Source of the DNA: Caenorhabditis elegans
Lineage: Eukaryota > Nematoda > Chromadorea > Rhabditida > Rhabditidae
Assembly: GCF_000002985.6 (NCBI RefSeq)
Contig: NC_003283.11
Coordinates: 19,531,501 to 19,595,500 of the forward strand
Direction: 5' to 3'
DNA length: 64,000 nucleotides
Below the pieces are notes generated by a model. That model did not search any database, was not told where the DNA came from, and was given only the letters and a program-made list of their open reading frames with translations. A program made the translations under genes and the position numbers. Shown one piece after another: positions 12,601-22,500 of this stretch; the stretch's first letter is position 1; each line of letters opens with the position of its first letter.

Positions 12601-14668
12601 TAAAACAGTGCTCTGAAAATGAATCAGAAAATCAATAGAAAAAGATATTGGACGATGGGGGGGGGGGGGGGGGGGAAGAAGCTCCGCCAATATCATATAT
12701 ACTTCACAACACTTGAGAGATGGGGCTCTTTTGCCGCGGAGCACACACACACACAGAGACAATAAGAAAATATTGCGAAAAAGTATCCGTTTTTTTTTGT
12801 GAAGAAAAACAAACAAAATTTGCTAATTGGTAGGGAAAGTGGGGAGAAAGTTTGACGAAAGTTTAGCGGAAGTTTGATAAATTTTTGATTTTTAAAATCA
12901 GTAAAAGCTGCCAAAATTTTGCCGAAAATTAGAGAAGTTTAAGAAAAACTTGGCGAAAACTAGAAAAAGTTAAGCGAAAGCTCTAGAAATTTCGAGAAAA
13001 ATTCAAGAAAGTTGCACAAAAATGCCTCCCTACCTGCACAGTCTGTCTGAGAGCAGTTTTTCCTGTTGGCGGAGCAACTGCTGTGGCCTGTTTCGGTTGC
13101 TCAGGCTGTGGGCCTTGAATTTGATTTTTTCCAGGCGTTCTGCTCCATTTTGGTCCGGTTGCTGCATGAATTTCTTGTTGAGCCGGCTGAGCCTGTGCGA
13201 TGGCTCCAGACTTTTGTGGTACTGTTGATTGTGCTGGCTGGGCTTGAGCCTGAACTGGAACCTCGGTTTTCTTTTGGGCCGCAGCTTGCTGAGCTTGTTG
13301 AGCCTTCTTCTGGGCGTCTTCCTGTGCTTTTTTCTGGGCTTGGGTTTGAGCCTGAGCCTGAGCTTGCTGGGCCTGTTGGGCCTTCTTCTGGGCTTCTTCT
13401 TGTGCTTTCTTTTGAGACAAAGCCTGCTGCTGAGCCTGAGCTTGAGCCTGGGCTTGCTGAGCCTTCTTCTGGGCCTCTTCTTGTGCCTTTTTCTGGGCTT
13501 GAGCCTGAGCCTGAGCCTGGGCCTGAGCTTGAGCCTGAGCTTGCTGAGCCTTCTTCAAAGCCTCCTCTTGGGCCTTTTTCTGCGCTTCCTGTGCCTTCTG
13601 CAAAGCCTCCTGCTGAGCCTTCTGCTGAGCCTGAGCCTGTGCCTGTGCCTGTTGTTGTGCTGCCTGAGCCTTCTTCAAGGCCTCCTCCTGGGCTTTCTTC
13701 TGAGCCTCCTGGGCTCTTTGCAAGGCTTCCTGCTGGGCTTTTTTAGCCTGATCCTGTGCGGCTTGATTCACCTGAGCCTGGTTTTGGGCCTGGGCAACAC
13801 GGGCCGCAGCGGCCTGGAGAGCGGCAGCCTGCTGGGCTTTGGCAAGCTGCTGGGCCTCGAGCATCTTCTGGTGCTGCTCGAGGGCTTTTTTCTCGGCGTC
13901 TGTTTTCTCTTGTGAGGAGGTTTGTTGGACCACTACTTCGTTGACTGGAAATTTTTTAGGTAGGTTTTTTTGCGTAGGCGGGAGGTACCTACCTTGTCTC
14001 TGACCGGCCATATTCCCGATTTGGCTCAGTACCTGCTGCTGAGCCTGCTGTGGAGTCTGAGCTACACGGATCCCGAACGACTTTCTGCGAGTTGTGACAA
14101 CGATCTGAAAATTTGCAGATTTTTGTTTTTTTTTCAGTTTTCAAGAGGCTAACCTCTCCGTCAGACTCCTCCTCGGACGACGTGCCATCGTGACGGTCGA
14201 CTCCTGAAGAAGTTTCTTGTTGGGTAGTAGTAGTAGTAGTAGAAGTAGGCCGTTTCTTCAGGGTTACCACAATTACTGAGAGGAAATATTAATTGGGTTA
14301 GTAGGAGTAAAGGGATCATACGCAGAATTTTGTGCTGATCATTTTGTCAGTTGAAAGTTTTTCGATAGCTCTAACCGTTCAGGAGATACAGGTGTTTGAA
14401 GCTAGTGGGGGAGAGAGTGTGGGGGGAGGGGAGACGCAGAGCGTGCCTGCGTCTCCCCTCCTCCCTCGCTCTCTCGCCGCGCTTGCTTCAAACGCCTGAA
14501 TCTCCGCAGTGGGTGGAGATATCAAAACGGTTTCAACTGATGAAATACTTGAAATTTTAAGCTTTACAATTTGTCTGTTAAAAATTTATTGAAAAAACAT
14601 GAGGGAAACTCAAAAATTGTGAGTAAAATCGAAAAAAAAAAACAATTGAACTTACCAGTTTCAGGCAT
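3611..14668 (-). CDS. Ala/Gln-repeat, WPPP-motif protein; 14+ exons with alternative last exons
   Basis: Start ATG 14668. Exons: 14668-14656, 14275-14154, 14104-13993, 13944-13034, 12575-12444, 11882-11804 (3' end uncertain), 7987-7914, 7842-7741, 7684-7470, 6133-6082, 6034-5935, 5683-5543, 4502-4456, then either 4403-4347 or 3655-3611. All phases match; the product is about 718 or 714 aa. Layout: Thr/Ser/Glu-rich start (about residues 1-85); a Lys/Glu/Ala/Gln repeat region in exon 4 with AQKKAQEEA units and pure AQAQAQ runs (about 90-340), probably helical; then a Pro/Trp-containing C-terminal half with WPPPQDE, WPPPENE, WPPPEAE and WPPPPPQ. No enzyme motif or membrane segment. I do not recognise the gene; a scaffold or filament-associated role is only a guess. 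For exon 6, the A|GTATGC donor at 11804 fits the phase of exon 7. The stronger-looking G|GTTTGT donor about 40 bases further on does not, unless an unseen exon lies in the 3.8-kb intron. Confidence 0.8.
3700..4220. repeat. CCCGCC minisatellite followed by GCAGCCGACA minisatellite (intron)
   Basis: 3713-4075 is about ten copies of a ~31-bp unit of the form GAAAATTTGAATTTCCCGCC plus AAAAATTGACT. From 4095 it changes to units starting GAGCAGCCGACA, the same family that fills intron 1 of the acyltransferase gene at 23.86-24.23 kb. The ORFs predicted here are repeat peptides. Confidence 0.85.
4347..4403 (-). CDS. Alternative last exon A (…RMGHIQA stop)
   Basis: Acceptor TTTTGCAG at 4404, phase 0, reading [18 protein letters not shown] and ending TAA at 4349-4347. 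It follows the GAG|GTAATT donor of exon 13 (4456). It shares a small-residue/QQQ/V start with exon B at 3655 ([14 protein letters not shown]), so the two look like paralogous, mutually exclusive 3' ends. No AATAAA was found close downstream. Confidence 0.7.
   Translation of the reverse strand, partial: VDQQQQAVNSLRMGHIQA
4503..5542. repeat. Degenerate TTCTAGAA/TTTTCTGGAA-rich intron
   Basis: The intron between exons 12 and 13 of the WPPP gene is almost wholly made of GAATTTTTCTAGAATTTT-like units of variable length. They are the same type as the better ordered array at 8.23-9.05 kb. No coding signal is seen. Confidence 0.7.
6134..7469. repeat. GGTA microsatellite embedded in an eight-copy higher-order repeat (intron 9)
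   Basis: The whole intron consists of about eight copies of a unit with a conserved core (CTATTTTTCAAAATTCGGCGCCGAACCAAG, core GGCGCCGAACCA, then GTTGCTC and GTTTGTGTA) followed by a (GGTA)n run of variable length. The longest run is about 6770-6880. Two subtypes, CAGGTTTGTGTAGGTACACC and CGGGTTTGTGTATGCTCGCC, tend to alternate, so the original unit was probably a dimer. It directly abuts the exon 9 donor at 7469. Confidence 0.9.
8230..9060. repeat. 161-bp tandem repeat rich in TTCTAGAA/TTCTGGAA (heat-shock-element-like)
   Basis: Three ordered copies share GGAATGTTCTAGAAA at 8517-8531, 8678-8692 and 8839-8853, exactly 161 bp apart, inside a wider field of TTTTCTGGAA units. GGAAT-GTTCT-AGAAA is a perfect three-unit nGAAn/nTTCn heat-shock element. 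Arrays like this are known from C. elegans Helitron-type repeats. No Helitron ends were identified. Confidence 0.8.
9201..9389. mobile_element. Palindromic MITE-like element, CACGTGGTGTCAG ends
   Basis: Ends CACGTGGTGTCAG and CTGACACCACGTG are inverted repeats. Inside are inverted copies of TTTGATCTACAAAAAATGCGGGA around a middle with GTGACGTCA and TTAACCAT. This is a very common C. elegans palindromic family. A truncated copy lies at about 21262-21412 in an intron of the acyltransferase gene. Confidence 0.8.
9602..9623. repeat. C22 homopolymer
   Basis: Twenty-two C on the plus strand, that is G22 on the transcribed RNA-like (minus) strand of the WPPP gene intron, so both the DNA and the pre-mRNA could form a G-quadruplex. 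It follows GTTGCTCCGTGAGCC, a string also present near 15360. Confidence 0.9.
11290..11600. mobile_element. GC-cored hairpin repeat, copy 1 of 5
   Basis: Imperfect inverted repeat: CTGATAATTTTCGTAGTTGAA…GATATCTCATGCCG…GGAGATATTTGCG, then a GAGAGTGTGGGAGGGGGAGAG / GTCTCCCCTCCCC core, then the inverted TATCTCTGCAACGGGAAGAGATATC. Other copies are at 14327-14585, 44660-44960, 51363-51620 and 51695-51960. Confidence 0.75.
12045..12430. repeat. Interstitial telomere-type repeat (GCCTAA)n
   Basis: Degenerate GCCTAA units, reading TTAGGC on the minus strand, which is the nematode telomere unit. Two ~190-bp halves share ATCGTAAGCCTAAGCTCA and TAACGCTCGCCACTGA, so the block was itself duplicated. It lies in the intron between exons 5 and 6 of the WPPP gene. 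Confidence 0.9.
12576..13033. other. Intron 4 of the WPPP gene with G19 tract
   Basis: Contains a G19 run (12657-12675), a CACACACACACA stretch near 12741 and a mixed-composition patch at 12680-12800 that resembles nematode upstream regions. An internal promoter is possible but not shown. The remainder is AT-rich with GAAAGTTTAGCGAAAG-like units. Confidence 0.5.
14327..14585. mobile_element. GC-cored hairpin repeat, copy 2
   Basis: Inverted arms CTGATCATTTTGTCAGTTGAA / TTCAACTGATGAAATA and AACCGTTCAGGAGATACAGG / CCTGAATCTCCGCAGTGGG flank a GGGGAGACGCAG / CTGCGTCTCCCC core. It sits in intron 1 of the WPPP gene. Confidence 0.8.
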
Positions 14669-15239
14669 TTTTTATGGGGTATTGGTCTGAGGTGAACCCT
14701 GAAAGATAGATTTAACTTGATAAATTTGGGAGAAGTTCGAATTAATTAGAGACAATTTATAAAAAAGTTTTAGTAAACAATTGAGTGAAAATTGAAATTT
14801 ACCACCGCATTTTGGCTGAAAATGTAGATTTCTCAAAAAAAAATTATGCGAAAATTTGAACTTTACAACGGAAAATGATAGAAAATTTGAATTTTCCACT
14901 AAAAATTAACGGAACATTTGAACTTCCCGCAAAAAATTCCACTAAAGAACTTGAATTTCACGCCGAAAATTGTCTTAAAAATTTGAATTTCTCAATAAAA
15001 ATTGACTGAAAATTTGAATTTCCCATTAAAAATTTACCGAAAATTCGTTTTTTTTTAATTTCCCCCAAATTTTGGCTGTTAATCCAAAAATTCCGGAATT
15101 TTTTAAAAAAACAATTCAAATTTTCAGTCATTCTTTAGTGCGGGAATATAAAAATTTTCAGCCAATTTTTGGCGGGAAATTCAAATTAAAAACTAAAATA
15201 TAATTTTAAAAAATCTTTAAAAATTTCAAAAAATTATCA

Positions 15240-15530
15240 TAGATCCTCTGAGCGGCTCCTCGTGTGTCAAAACGAGAAAATGTTTTGTTTGTCGGTGAGA
15301 TAAAGCTCCCAGGCGCCCCCCCGTTGAGTCAGTTGTTTCTTATGGTTTTTGGGTTGCTCCGTGAGCCCGTCGAGAGAGAGAGAGAGAGGTGATCAACAGC
15401 CGAGTGCTCAGACACCCCCTCAAATGCAGAAAAAAAGAGGCCCCGGGGAGCGGGAGTGAGCTGGGACAACAAATCAGGTGTGATCTGATCAAAGAGGAGA
15501 AAAGCCTATTGGTTTCTAAATAGACCTGTC
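15240..15530 (-). promoter_or_regulatory. Candidate promoter island of the WPPP gene
   Basis: A GC-richer segment 0.6-0.9 kb upstream of the ATG at 14668, bounded by AT-rich repeats. It contains TGAGTCAG, a GAGA run and paired TGATC cores. The assignment rests on position and composition only. Confidence 0.35.
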
Positions 15531-16715
15531 AGGGGTAGTAAGTTTGTTGAGCAAATTTTGAAGAGTTTTGAGCAAAAAAGTTGTAGAGTTGAAAATTTGA
15601 AATGAGCAAGCCGAGAGCTTTCAGAAAAGTATAATCATGTGCAGGTTTTGGAAATTTTGAAATTTTGTTAGATTTTTTGGGTCCCACCACGAAAACTGCC
15701 AGGGTTACTGTACTCGCTGGTGCAATTTTATTTTTCCAAAATAATTTGAGCGGTTTCCTAATTTTTGAGCAAGAACGCAATCGAAATTATCAAAAACTCG
15801 CTGAGATATCGATTTTCGAAAATTTTCGAAAATTTCAGAAATATTAAATGTTTGAAATTACAGAGCCGGAGTGGTGAGACCTTTGAAACTGAAAATTTGA
15901 ATTTAGCTCATTTTCAGCTTTCAAAAAAGTATAATCATTGCTTGGTTCTGAGGATTTGATAAATTTGGTAGAATGTCGGGTCCTGCCACGAAAACCTCTT
16001 GGGTTACTGTACTCATTGGTGCAATTTTATTTTTCCAAAATAATTCGAGCAGTTTCCTAATTTTTGAGCCCAAAATCAAGCGAAAATATCAAAAATTCGC
16101 TGAGATCTCGATTTTCGAAAAGTTTCGACTTTTTCAGGAATATTAAAACGTCGAAGTTACAGTATCCAGAGTGTTAAGACCTCTGAAATGTAAAAGTTTG
16201 AGGTAGCCTCACTTTTTAGCTTTGATTTAAGTATGATCATGACTAGGTTATGTACATTTTGAAATTTTTTAAAATTTTCGGTCACACCACGAAAACCTCC
16301 AAGGTTACTGTTCCTAGTACGGTTTTTTTCTTTGAATACATTTTTCTTTGATAATTTGAAATATTTATTAACTTTTACAATCAAAGGCGAATGAAAAACT
16401 CAAAAATTCACAGAAATAAAGATTTTCGAAAAATTTCGTTTCAGAAAAAAAATGTCTTGCGCCTTTAAGTTTCAACTTTTCGTAATGGGACCCAAAATTC
16501 CCAAATTTTTATAACCTGGTCATGATTATAGACATGTGAAAGCCAAAAATGAGCTGACTATGAAAATTCAAAAATTTTAAGTTTTCGGAAAAAAACTTTC
16601 AAATTATACCTTAACATAAGTTTTGGAAATTTCGAAAAATTTCGAAAATCGATATTTTCTTGATTTTAATATTATATAATTCCAAAAATAAGTAGAAATA
16701 CCTGAAAATGTGAAT

Positions 16716-16721
16716 TTTATT
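16716..16721 (-). terminator. Polyadenylation signal AATAAA of the DUF19-like gene
   Basis: AATAAA on the minus strand, 18 bases downstream of the TGA at 16739. Confidence 0.7.
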
Positions 16722-16738
16722 GGAAAAAAAATTGAAAA

Positions 16739-18284
16739 TCAAAAATTAAAACATTCATAAAGTTCCATAACATCGCCGACGAGCTCATGGAGCATCATTT
16801 CCGAGCCGCAATGCTCGACAATCTCTAATTTTATGCAATCGCGGTACATTTCGAACATCTGGCACATCTCGAAATTCTCGACCTCTTCAGTGCTCAGCAG
16901 CGGGCGGAGGCACGGAGCAAATCCTAGGTAGAAGCGGGTTTGGAGCTGAAAATTTTTGGTTTTTGAAGATTTTTGGATTTTAATAAGAAAAATCATAATC
17001 AGTGAACTGAGAGCTTTCAGAAAAGTATAATCATGAGTAGGTTTTGATAATTTAGAAATTTCGTCGAATTTTGAATTTTGGGTCTCACCACGAAAATGCT
17101 AAACCTTCCATAATTTAGCCAGTTTTACAGAAAAACTCAACTACTTGCATATTTACGGATTAACAACTTTTAGAGTTTTCAGAAAAATATGATCATGACT
17201 AGGTTCTAATAAAATTTAGGGTCCCGCCACGAAAACCTCTTGGGTTACTGTACCTAGTACCGTTTTTTTTCTTCGAATACATTTTTCTTTGATAATTCAA
17301 AATATTTCTTAGCTTTTGCAACCAAAAGCGAATGAAAAACTCAAAAATTCACTGAAATACCGATTTTCGAAATATTTCGTTTCAAAAAATCGTCTATGCT
17401 CCTTTAAATTTGAACTTTTCGTAATGGGACCCAAAATTTCAAATTTTGTGTAACGTAGTCATGATTATATTCAAATGAAAGCTGAGAATGAGCTGAATTT
17501 GAAAATTTAAAAATTCTGAGTTTTCGAAGAAAATTTTTTTAAATAAAATTAAATAAAATACCTACCTTTTTCAAACAAGTATTGTATTTTACAGCTGCCA
17601 TATTAAAAACTTTACACGACCTCTTGACGAATTTGAACTCTAAACTAATTGTCTTGCATTTTATCGGCTCCACGCACTCCTGAAATTTTCCTGAAGCTTG
17701 TGGAAATGTTTTTTCTGCTCACCAAAGCTTGATCGCAAGTCTCTGAAATATTTTGGAACCTATCTGGATTGGCGTATCCGGGTTGTAATTCTTCTAGCTC
17801 CACAGAGAGTTTATTGATTTTCTGAAAAAAAAACATTTTTCGGGTCCCGACTGGAAAATAACCTGGATTTTTTTAGAAATCTAAGATTTTATACAACATC
17901 TCAAAAAAAATGTTTTTTTGAAAAATGTTGCTTTTTTCCAAAGTTTATGAAAAAGCCTGATCCTATGCCAAAGCCTAAGCCTGAGCATAAGCCTGAGCCT
18001 AAGGCTAATCCTAGGTCCAAGCCTAAACCTAAGACTAATCCTAAGGCTGAGCCCAAGCCTGGAAATTATCTGAAAAATTTGAATTTCAAATTAAAAAATA
18101 CCGGCGCACACTTGACTCCCCGTATCTGGTCCATTTTTGAGCACCCAGTGACAACGTGCTCCGTTTGGCTCGCCAGGACTACTGTAGTCATGTAGACAAG
18201 GCCCATAATGAATACTAGAAGAGACATGCAGATGCACATGGCGCAAGTTATGCCCAAAACCATATTCGACCATTTTTCACGCAT
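16739..18284 (-). CDS. DUF19 / T20D4.11-like cysteine-rich protein
   Basis: Four exons: 18284-18102, 17821-17723, 17679-17566, 16945-16739 (stop TGA 16741-16739). All junctions are phase 0, giving 200 aa. The start is MREKWSNMV, followed by a ~25-residue hydrophobic stretch (LGITCAMCICMSLLVFIMGLVY, signal anchor or uncleaved signal). The rest has regularly spaced Cys, including CDQALECVEPIKCK, a central C…C…CL, and the YRDCIKLEIVEHCGSE block that is typical of nematode DUF19/T20D4.11-like domains. These are mostly extracellular proteins of unknown function. A TTTCCAG acceptor lies two bases before the ATG, which suggests spliced-leader trans-splicing. AATAAA at 16721-16716 is 18 bases past the stop. 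Intron 1 carries an interstitial telomere repeat. Confidence 0.85.
17945..18062. repeat. Second interstitial telomere-type repeat (GCCTAA)n
   Basis: Degenerate AAGCCTGAGCCTAAGGCTAATCC units in intron 1 of the DUF19-like gene, in the same orientation as the block at 12.05-12.43 kb. The plus-strand ORF through it (KPKPEHKPEPK) is a repeat translation. Confidence 0.8.
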
Positions 18285-19546
18285 TTCTGGAAATTTTTTT
18301 TTTTTTGAAATTTGAAAAAAAAAATTTTGAAAAAAATTTTTTTTTTAACTTTTTGAAACTTTAAAAACATTTTTAAAAAGTTATTTTAAAACCTCAAAAA
18401 TATAACTTTTGTTGTAAAAAAATGTAGAAATGTCTAGTTTCTGAAAAGAAAATGCAGAAAATGTGATATGGGTGAGCTATGCCCTCTCTATCCCAGAGCA
18501 ATTATAATTTCTCATTGAAATTCGAAATTCGCAGCGCTTTCCCATCTAATTATAAATAATTGAAAATTTCAGACATTGCGTGAAATGAGCAAAGAAAAAG
18601 TACGAAAAACTGCAAAGAAAGTTTCAAAACTTTATAAAAAACTTTAAAATTTTGCAACATTGATTTTAGCGGCTACAAACTACAAACTATAGACTACAAA
18701 CTACAAAATACAACATTCAAACTATAAAATACAAACTACAAACTACAAACTACAAACTACAAACTACAAACTACAAACTAATACTTACAAACTAACACAA
18801 CTTTTATTTTCAATTGTGAATTCTCGGGTTCTCGGTTTTCTATTTTTTTCAAGATTTTCAAAGTTTTTAAACGAGGAAATAGAAAACCACAAACTACAAA
18901 CCACAAACTACAAACTAAAAACTACAAACTACAAACTACAAACTACAAACTACAAACTACAAACTACAAACTACAAACTACAAACTACGAACTACAGACT
19001 ACAAACTACAGACTACAAACTACAAACTCCGATCTAAAGCTTCTATTTTTGATTTTGAATTCTCTGATTCTCGATTTATTAGTTTTTTTGCTGTCCAAAG
19101 ATTTATCAACGAGGAAATATGAAACATTAAACACAAACTACAAACTACAAACTACAAACTACGAAATTTGAAATGCATACTACAAAATACACACCTCTTT
19201 TCTAGCACTGACAATTCAAATTTTGAACTTTTTCTGAATATTGAGAAACTGCGCGAGAAAGTTAGAAACTACAAACTAAAAAATACAAACTACAAACTAC
19301 AAACTACAAACTACATACTACAAACTACACCATACCAACAACAATCCACTTGAACATAGAATTGCAATAAGTATTCATATTATTTCCAAACTTATTGAAA
19401 TTTTGAGTTGTGGGTTGTTGTTGCTGTTGTGTAATTGTAGTTTGTAGTTTGTGTTTTGTACTTTGTAGTTTATAGTTTTTAGCCTCTAAAATCAAAAGTT
19501 AAATAAACACATTTATTTTTTTAAAAATTAACAATGAAAAAATGAG
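18285..19546. repeat. Intergenic region with ACTACAA minisatellite
   Basis: Between the acyltransferase and DUF19-like genes. (ACTACAA)n runs at about 18670-18790, 18885-19035, 19130-19165 and 19265-19330, with an inverted block near 19435-19475. Unique islands between them share GAATTCTCGGGTTCTCG. AATAAA for the acyltransferase gene is at 19517-19512. ORFs reading YKLQTTNYKLQTTN are repeat peptides. Confidence 0.85.
19512..19517 (-). terminator. Polyadenylation signal AATAAA of the acyltransferase gene
   Basis: AATAAA on the minus strand, 30 bases beyond the stop at 19547. Confidence 0.75.
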
Positions 19547-22500
19547 TCAAACAGTCTCCAAAACTTCCTCAGCAATCTCCTTGAACACTTTATCACACTT
19601 TGCCACTGCGGGACCCGTCAAATGTATGTGATTATCCACGTATGATAGTTTTGTAGTCCTGTCGAATGTCAGGTACACGTCGCCGTCGAGAAACAGCTCA
19701 CCGAGGTTGAAAACCTGGAATTAGTTGGGGAAAATTGTTGAAAATTCGCAGAAATTTGCACCCAAACCTTGCATTTTGTGCACTTTATCCTACTGAAACG
19801 TTCACGAGCCGTTCTCCAATCCTCATCCACGTCGATTTTTTTCAAGTGAAGGCTCTCCAGCTCCGCTGGCTTCTGGGTTACTGTATCGAGGTACTTGTTC
19901 ATAAAATTCAAAGGGTATAGCGGGTGAGGTGCCAGGATGTAGATTTTCTTGGCGAATCTGGAATTTTTTTTAAAAGATATTGAAAATTGAGGACGTACAA
20001 AATTAAACAACTGCCCAACTTAAAATAAACTAGGCTTCTAGGTACGGTATGTCAGGTCTAGGTAGGTTAGGTCTAGGTAGGTCATATTGAAATAAGACTA
20101 GGCTTCTAGTACTCTACGTTACAGGAAAAAAAAACTCAATTTTTTAATTTTTTTTTGTCTTATGTTTTTATCAGATTTTCAAAACTTTTCTAATTTTCAG
20201 AGTTCGATGTTTGTAGTTTGTAGTTTGTAGTTTGTAGTTTGTAGTTTGCGTTCATTGTTTTTTATTTCCTCGCTGAAAAAAACTTTAATAAGCAACAAAA
20301 AAATAAATCGAGAACCCGAAAATTAAAAATTAAAAATAGAAGTTGTAGGTTGTTGTTTGCAGTGTGTAGTTTGTAGTTTGTAGTTTATAGTTTATAGTTT
20401 ATAGTTTAGTTTAGTTACAAACTACAACTTTTGTTGTTGAATTTTGAATTCTCGGGTTCTTGATTAATTGTTTTTTTTTTGTTGCTTTTTTTAGTGGTTT
20501 TCCACCGAGGAAACAAAAAATTGAAAACAAACTACATACTACAAACTACAAACTGCGGACTACAAACTACAAACTACAAACTACATACTACAAACTACAC
20601 ACTACAAACTACAAACTACAACATTTATTGTTGAATTTTGAGTTTTCGGGTTCTCGTTTTGTTGTTTTTTTTTGTTGCTTTTTTTAGTGGTTTTCCACCG
20701 AGGAAACAAAAAATTGAAAACAAACTACATACTACAAACTACAAACTACAAACTACAAACTACAAACTACAAACTACATACTACAAACTACAAACTAACA
20801 AAAAATTGTGGACTACCTCAAAAAGAACGAAACTTTTTTTTTGAATTCAAACTGCGGTGCGGTTGAGGAGTAAATAAAAAACTATGACCACAAACTATAA
20901 ACTACAAACTACGAAAAATTGTGGATTATCCTAACAAGATCCTTTTTGAGTCACTGTCAGCTCCAACCTCAAAGTTCAATTTTTTTCAAATGATCTACTA
21001 ACAACCGCAAATTTTCGCTGACCTCTCATAAAACCGCAAATACTTATTCATCATCGCCACAACCTCATCCGTCTCAATATCCCATATAGGTTGTTTCAAC
21101 GACGGAGAATATCTGGCTATAACAAACAGAACATCCGGTTTCCGAAGTTCCACCTGCTCCTTGGCAATTTTCAGGGATAGTTGCTCCCAATATCCAGCCG
21201 GTGTTGAGAAATTCCCGTTGTGGAAGAACCCGTTACAGCCTGAAAAAAATTGAAAAGAGGCTTGCACGTGGTTACGTAGATCTACAAAAAATGCGGGAGA
21301 AGAGACGCAGAGTTCGCAACTTATTTCGCATGGTTAAGCACGTGTTGACGTCACATTTTTTGGATAAAAAAATCCCGCAATTTTTGTAGATCAAACCGTG
21401 ATGGGTCCCGCCTACCTCCAATAAAAAGCGATGTCCAATCCGAATAGTTTGAGCGAAATTGTGCTCGAATATGTCCGTCCAAATTTTCCACGTAGCTATT
21501 TCCAACGAGCATTACTGATAGAGTACCATTAGCTTTCTGTTAACAAGAAATCTAGTTTGTAGTTTTTATAGTTTGTAGTCCTACCGGATATCTGCAATAG
21601 TCAAATTTAAACCCATTCTTCCTCAGCTCGGGAAGCTCAGTCTCCAGACAAGTTTCCTGTCTGGGCTCATACGACGTAATATAGGGAAGAAGCTTCATAT
21701 TCTCGTCGACAATTTTTCGAACTCTTGGCTGATATTTAGGTTTCCAGAATTCGTGGGTTCTAGTGCTCCATTGAGCTGCTCCGTTTAGGCAAATGAGCAG
21801 TAGGATCAGAAGAGCCGTCGGTTTTGTGCCAAGCTTCAGGTACTGTTTCTCGTAAAGGTGATGAGCCACTACAGAAATCAGAAGTGTCAGTGCTGAAAAA
21901 TTTGAAAATTGGGGAAAGTGTAGTTTGTAGTTTGTAGTTTGTAGTTTTAAGCTTTTTCGCACAGTTTCTCAATATTCAGCAAAAGTTCAAAATGAGAATT
22001 GATAGTGCTAAAAAAGAGGTGTGTATTTTGTAGTATGCATTTCATATTTTGTAGTATGTAGTTTGTAGTTTGTAGTTTGTAGTTTGTAGTTTGTTTTTTA
22101 TAGTTTTTTCACTTTCTCACACAGTTTTTGGATAATCTGCAAAAGTTCAAAATGAGAATGGTCAGTGCTAAGAAAAAGGTGTGTATTATGCATTTCATGT
22201 TTGGTAATTTGTAGTTTGTAGTTTGTAATTTGTAGTTTGTAGTTTGTAGTTTGTAGTATGTAGTTTGTAGTTTGAAGTTTTGTCAAATGTTTTGTTTTCA
22301 ACATTGAAACTTGAAGTTACTGTATTCTATTTTTCCAGATTCTAGATTTCGATTTTAGCAATTGTAGTTTGTAGTTTCCAATTTGTTGTTTGTAGTTTGT
22401 AGCCTTACCAATACACACTGCATGACTCTGAATAGTTGATTCCTTGAAAATTGCAATAACCGGCCAGTGAACCAAATACATGACATACGAAATATCTCCC

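Larger units (their letters stand above)
14669..16738. other. Intergenic region upstream of the WPPP gene
   Basis: 14815-15185 holds diverged CCCGCC minisatellite units. 15240-15530 is a distinctly GC-richer island with TTGAGTCAG (AP-1-like) near 15324, a (GA)8 run near 15371-15388 and TGATCTGATCAAAG. It is the best candidate promoter for the minus-strand gene starting at 14668. 15560-16700 is made of repeats of about 300 bp carrying GGGTCCCACCACGAAAAC…GGTTACTGTAC. No exon is seen. Confidence 0.55.

Noticed and set aside
13066..13915. Plus-strand ORFs of 226 and 228 aa (EPEPE and SLSLSL types)
   Set aside because: They are the antisense and shifted readings of the Ala/Gln repeat exon; the minus strand has the splice sites, phases and start.
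18816..22304. ORFs reading YKLQTTNYKLQTTN
   Set aside because: Translations of the ACTACAA minisatellite; they run through introns and intergenic DNA.
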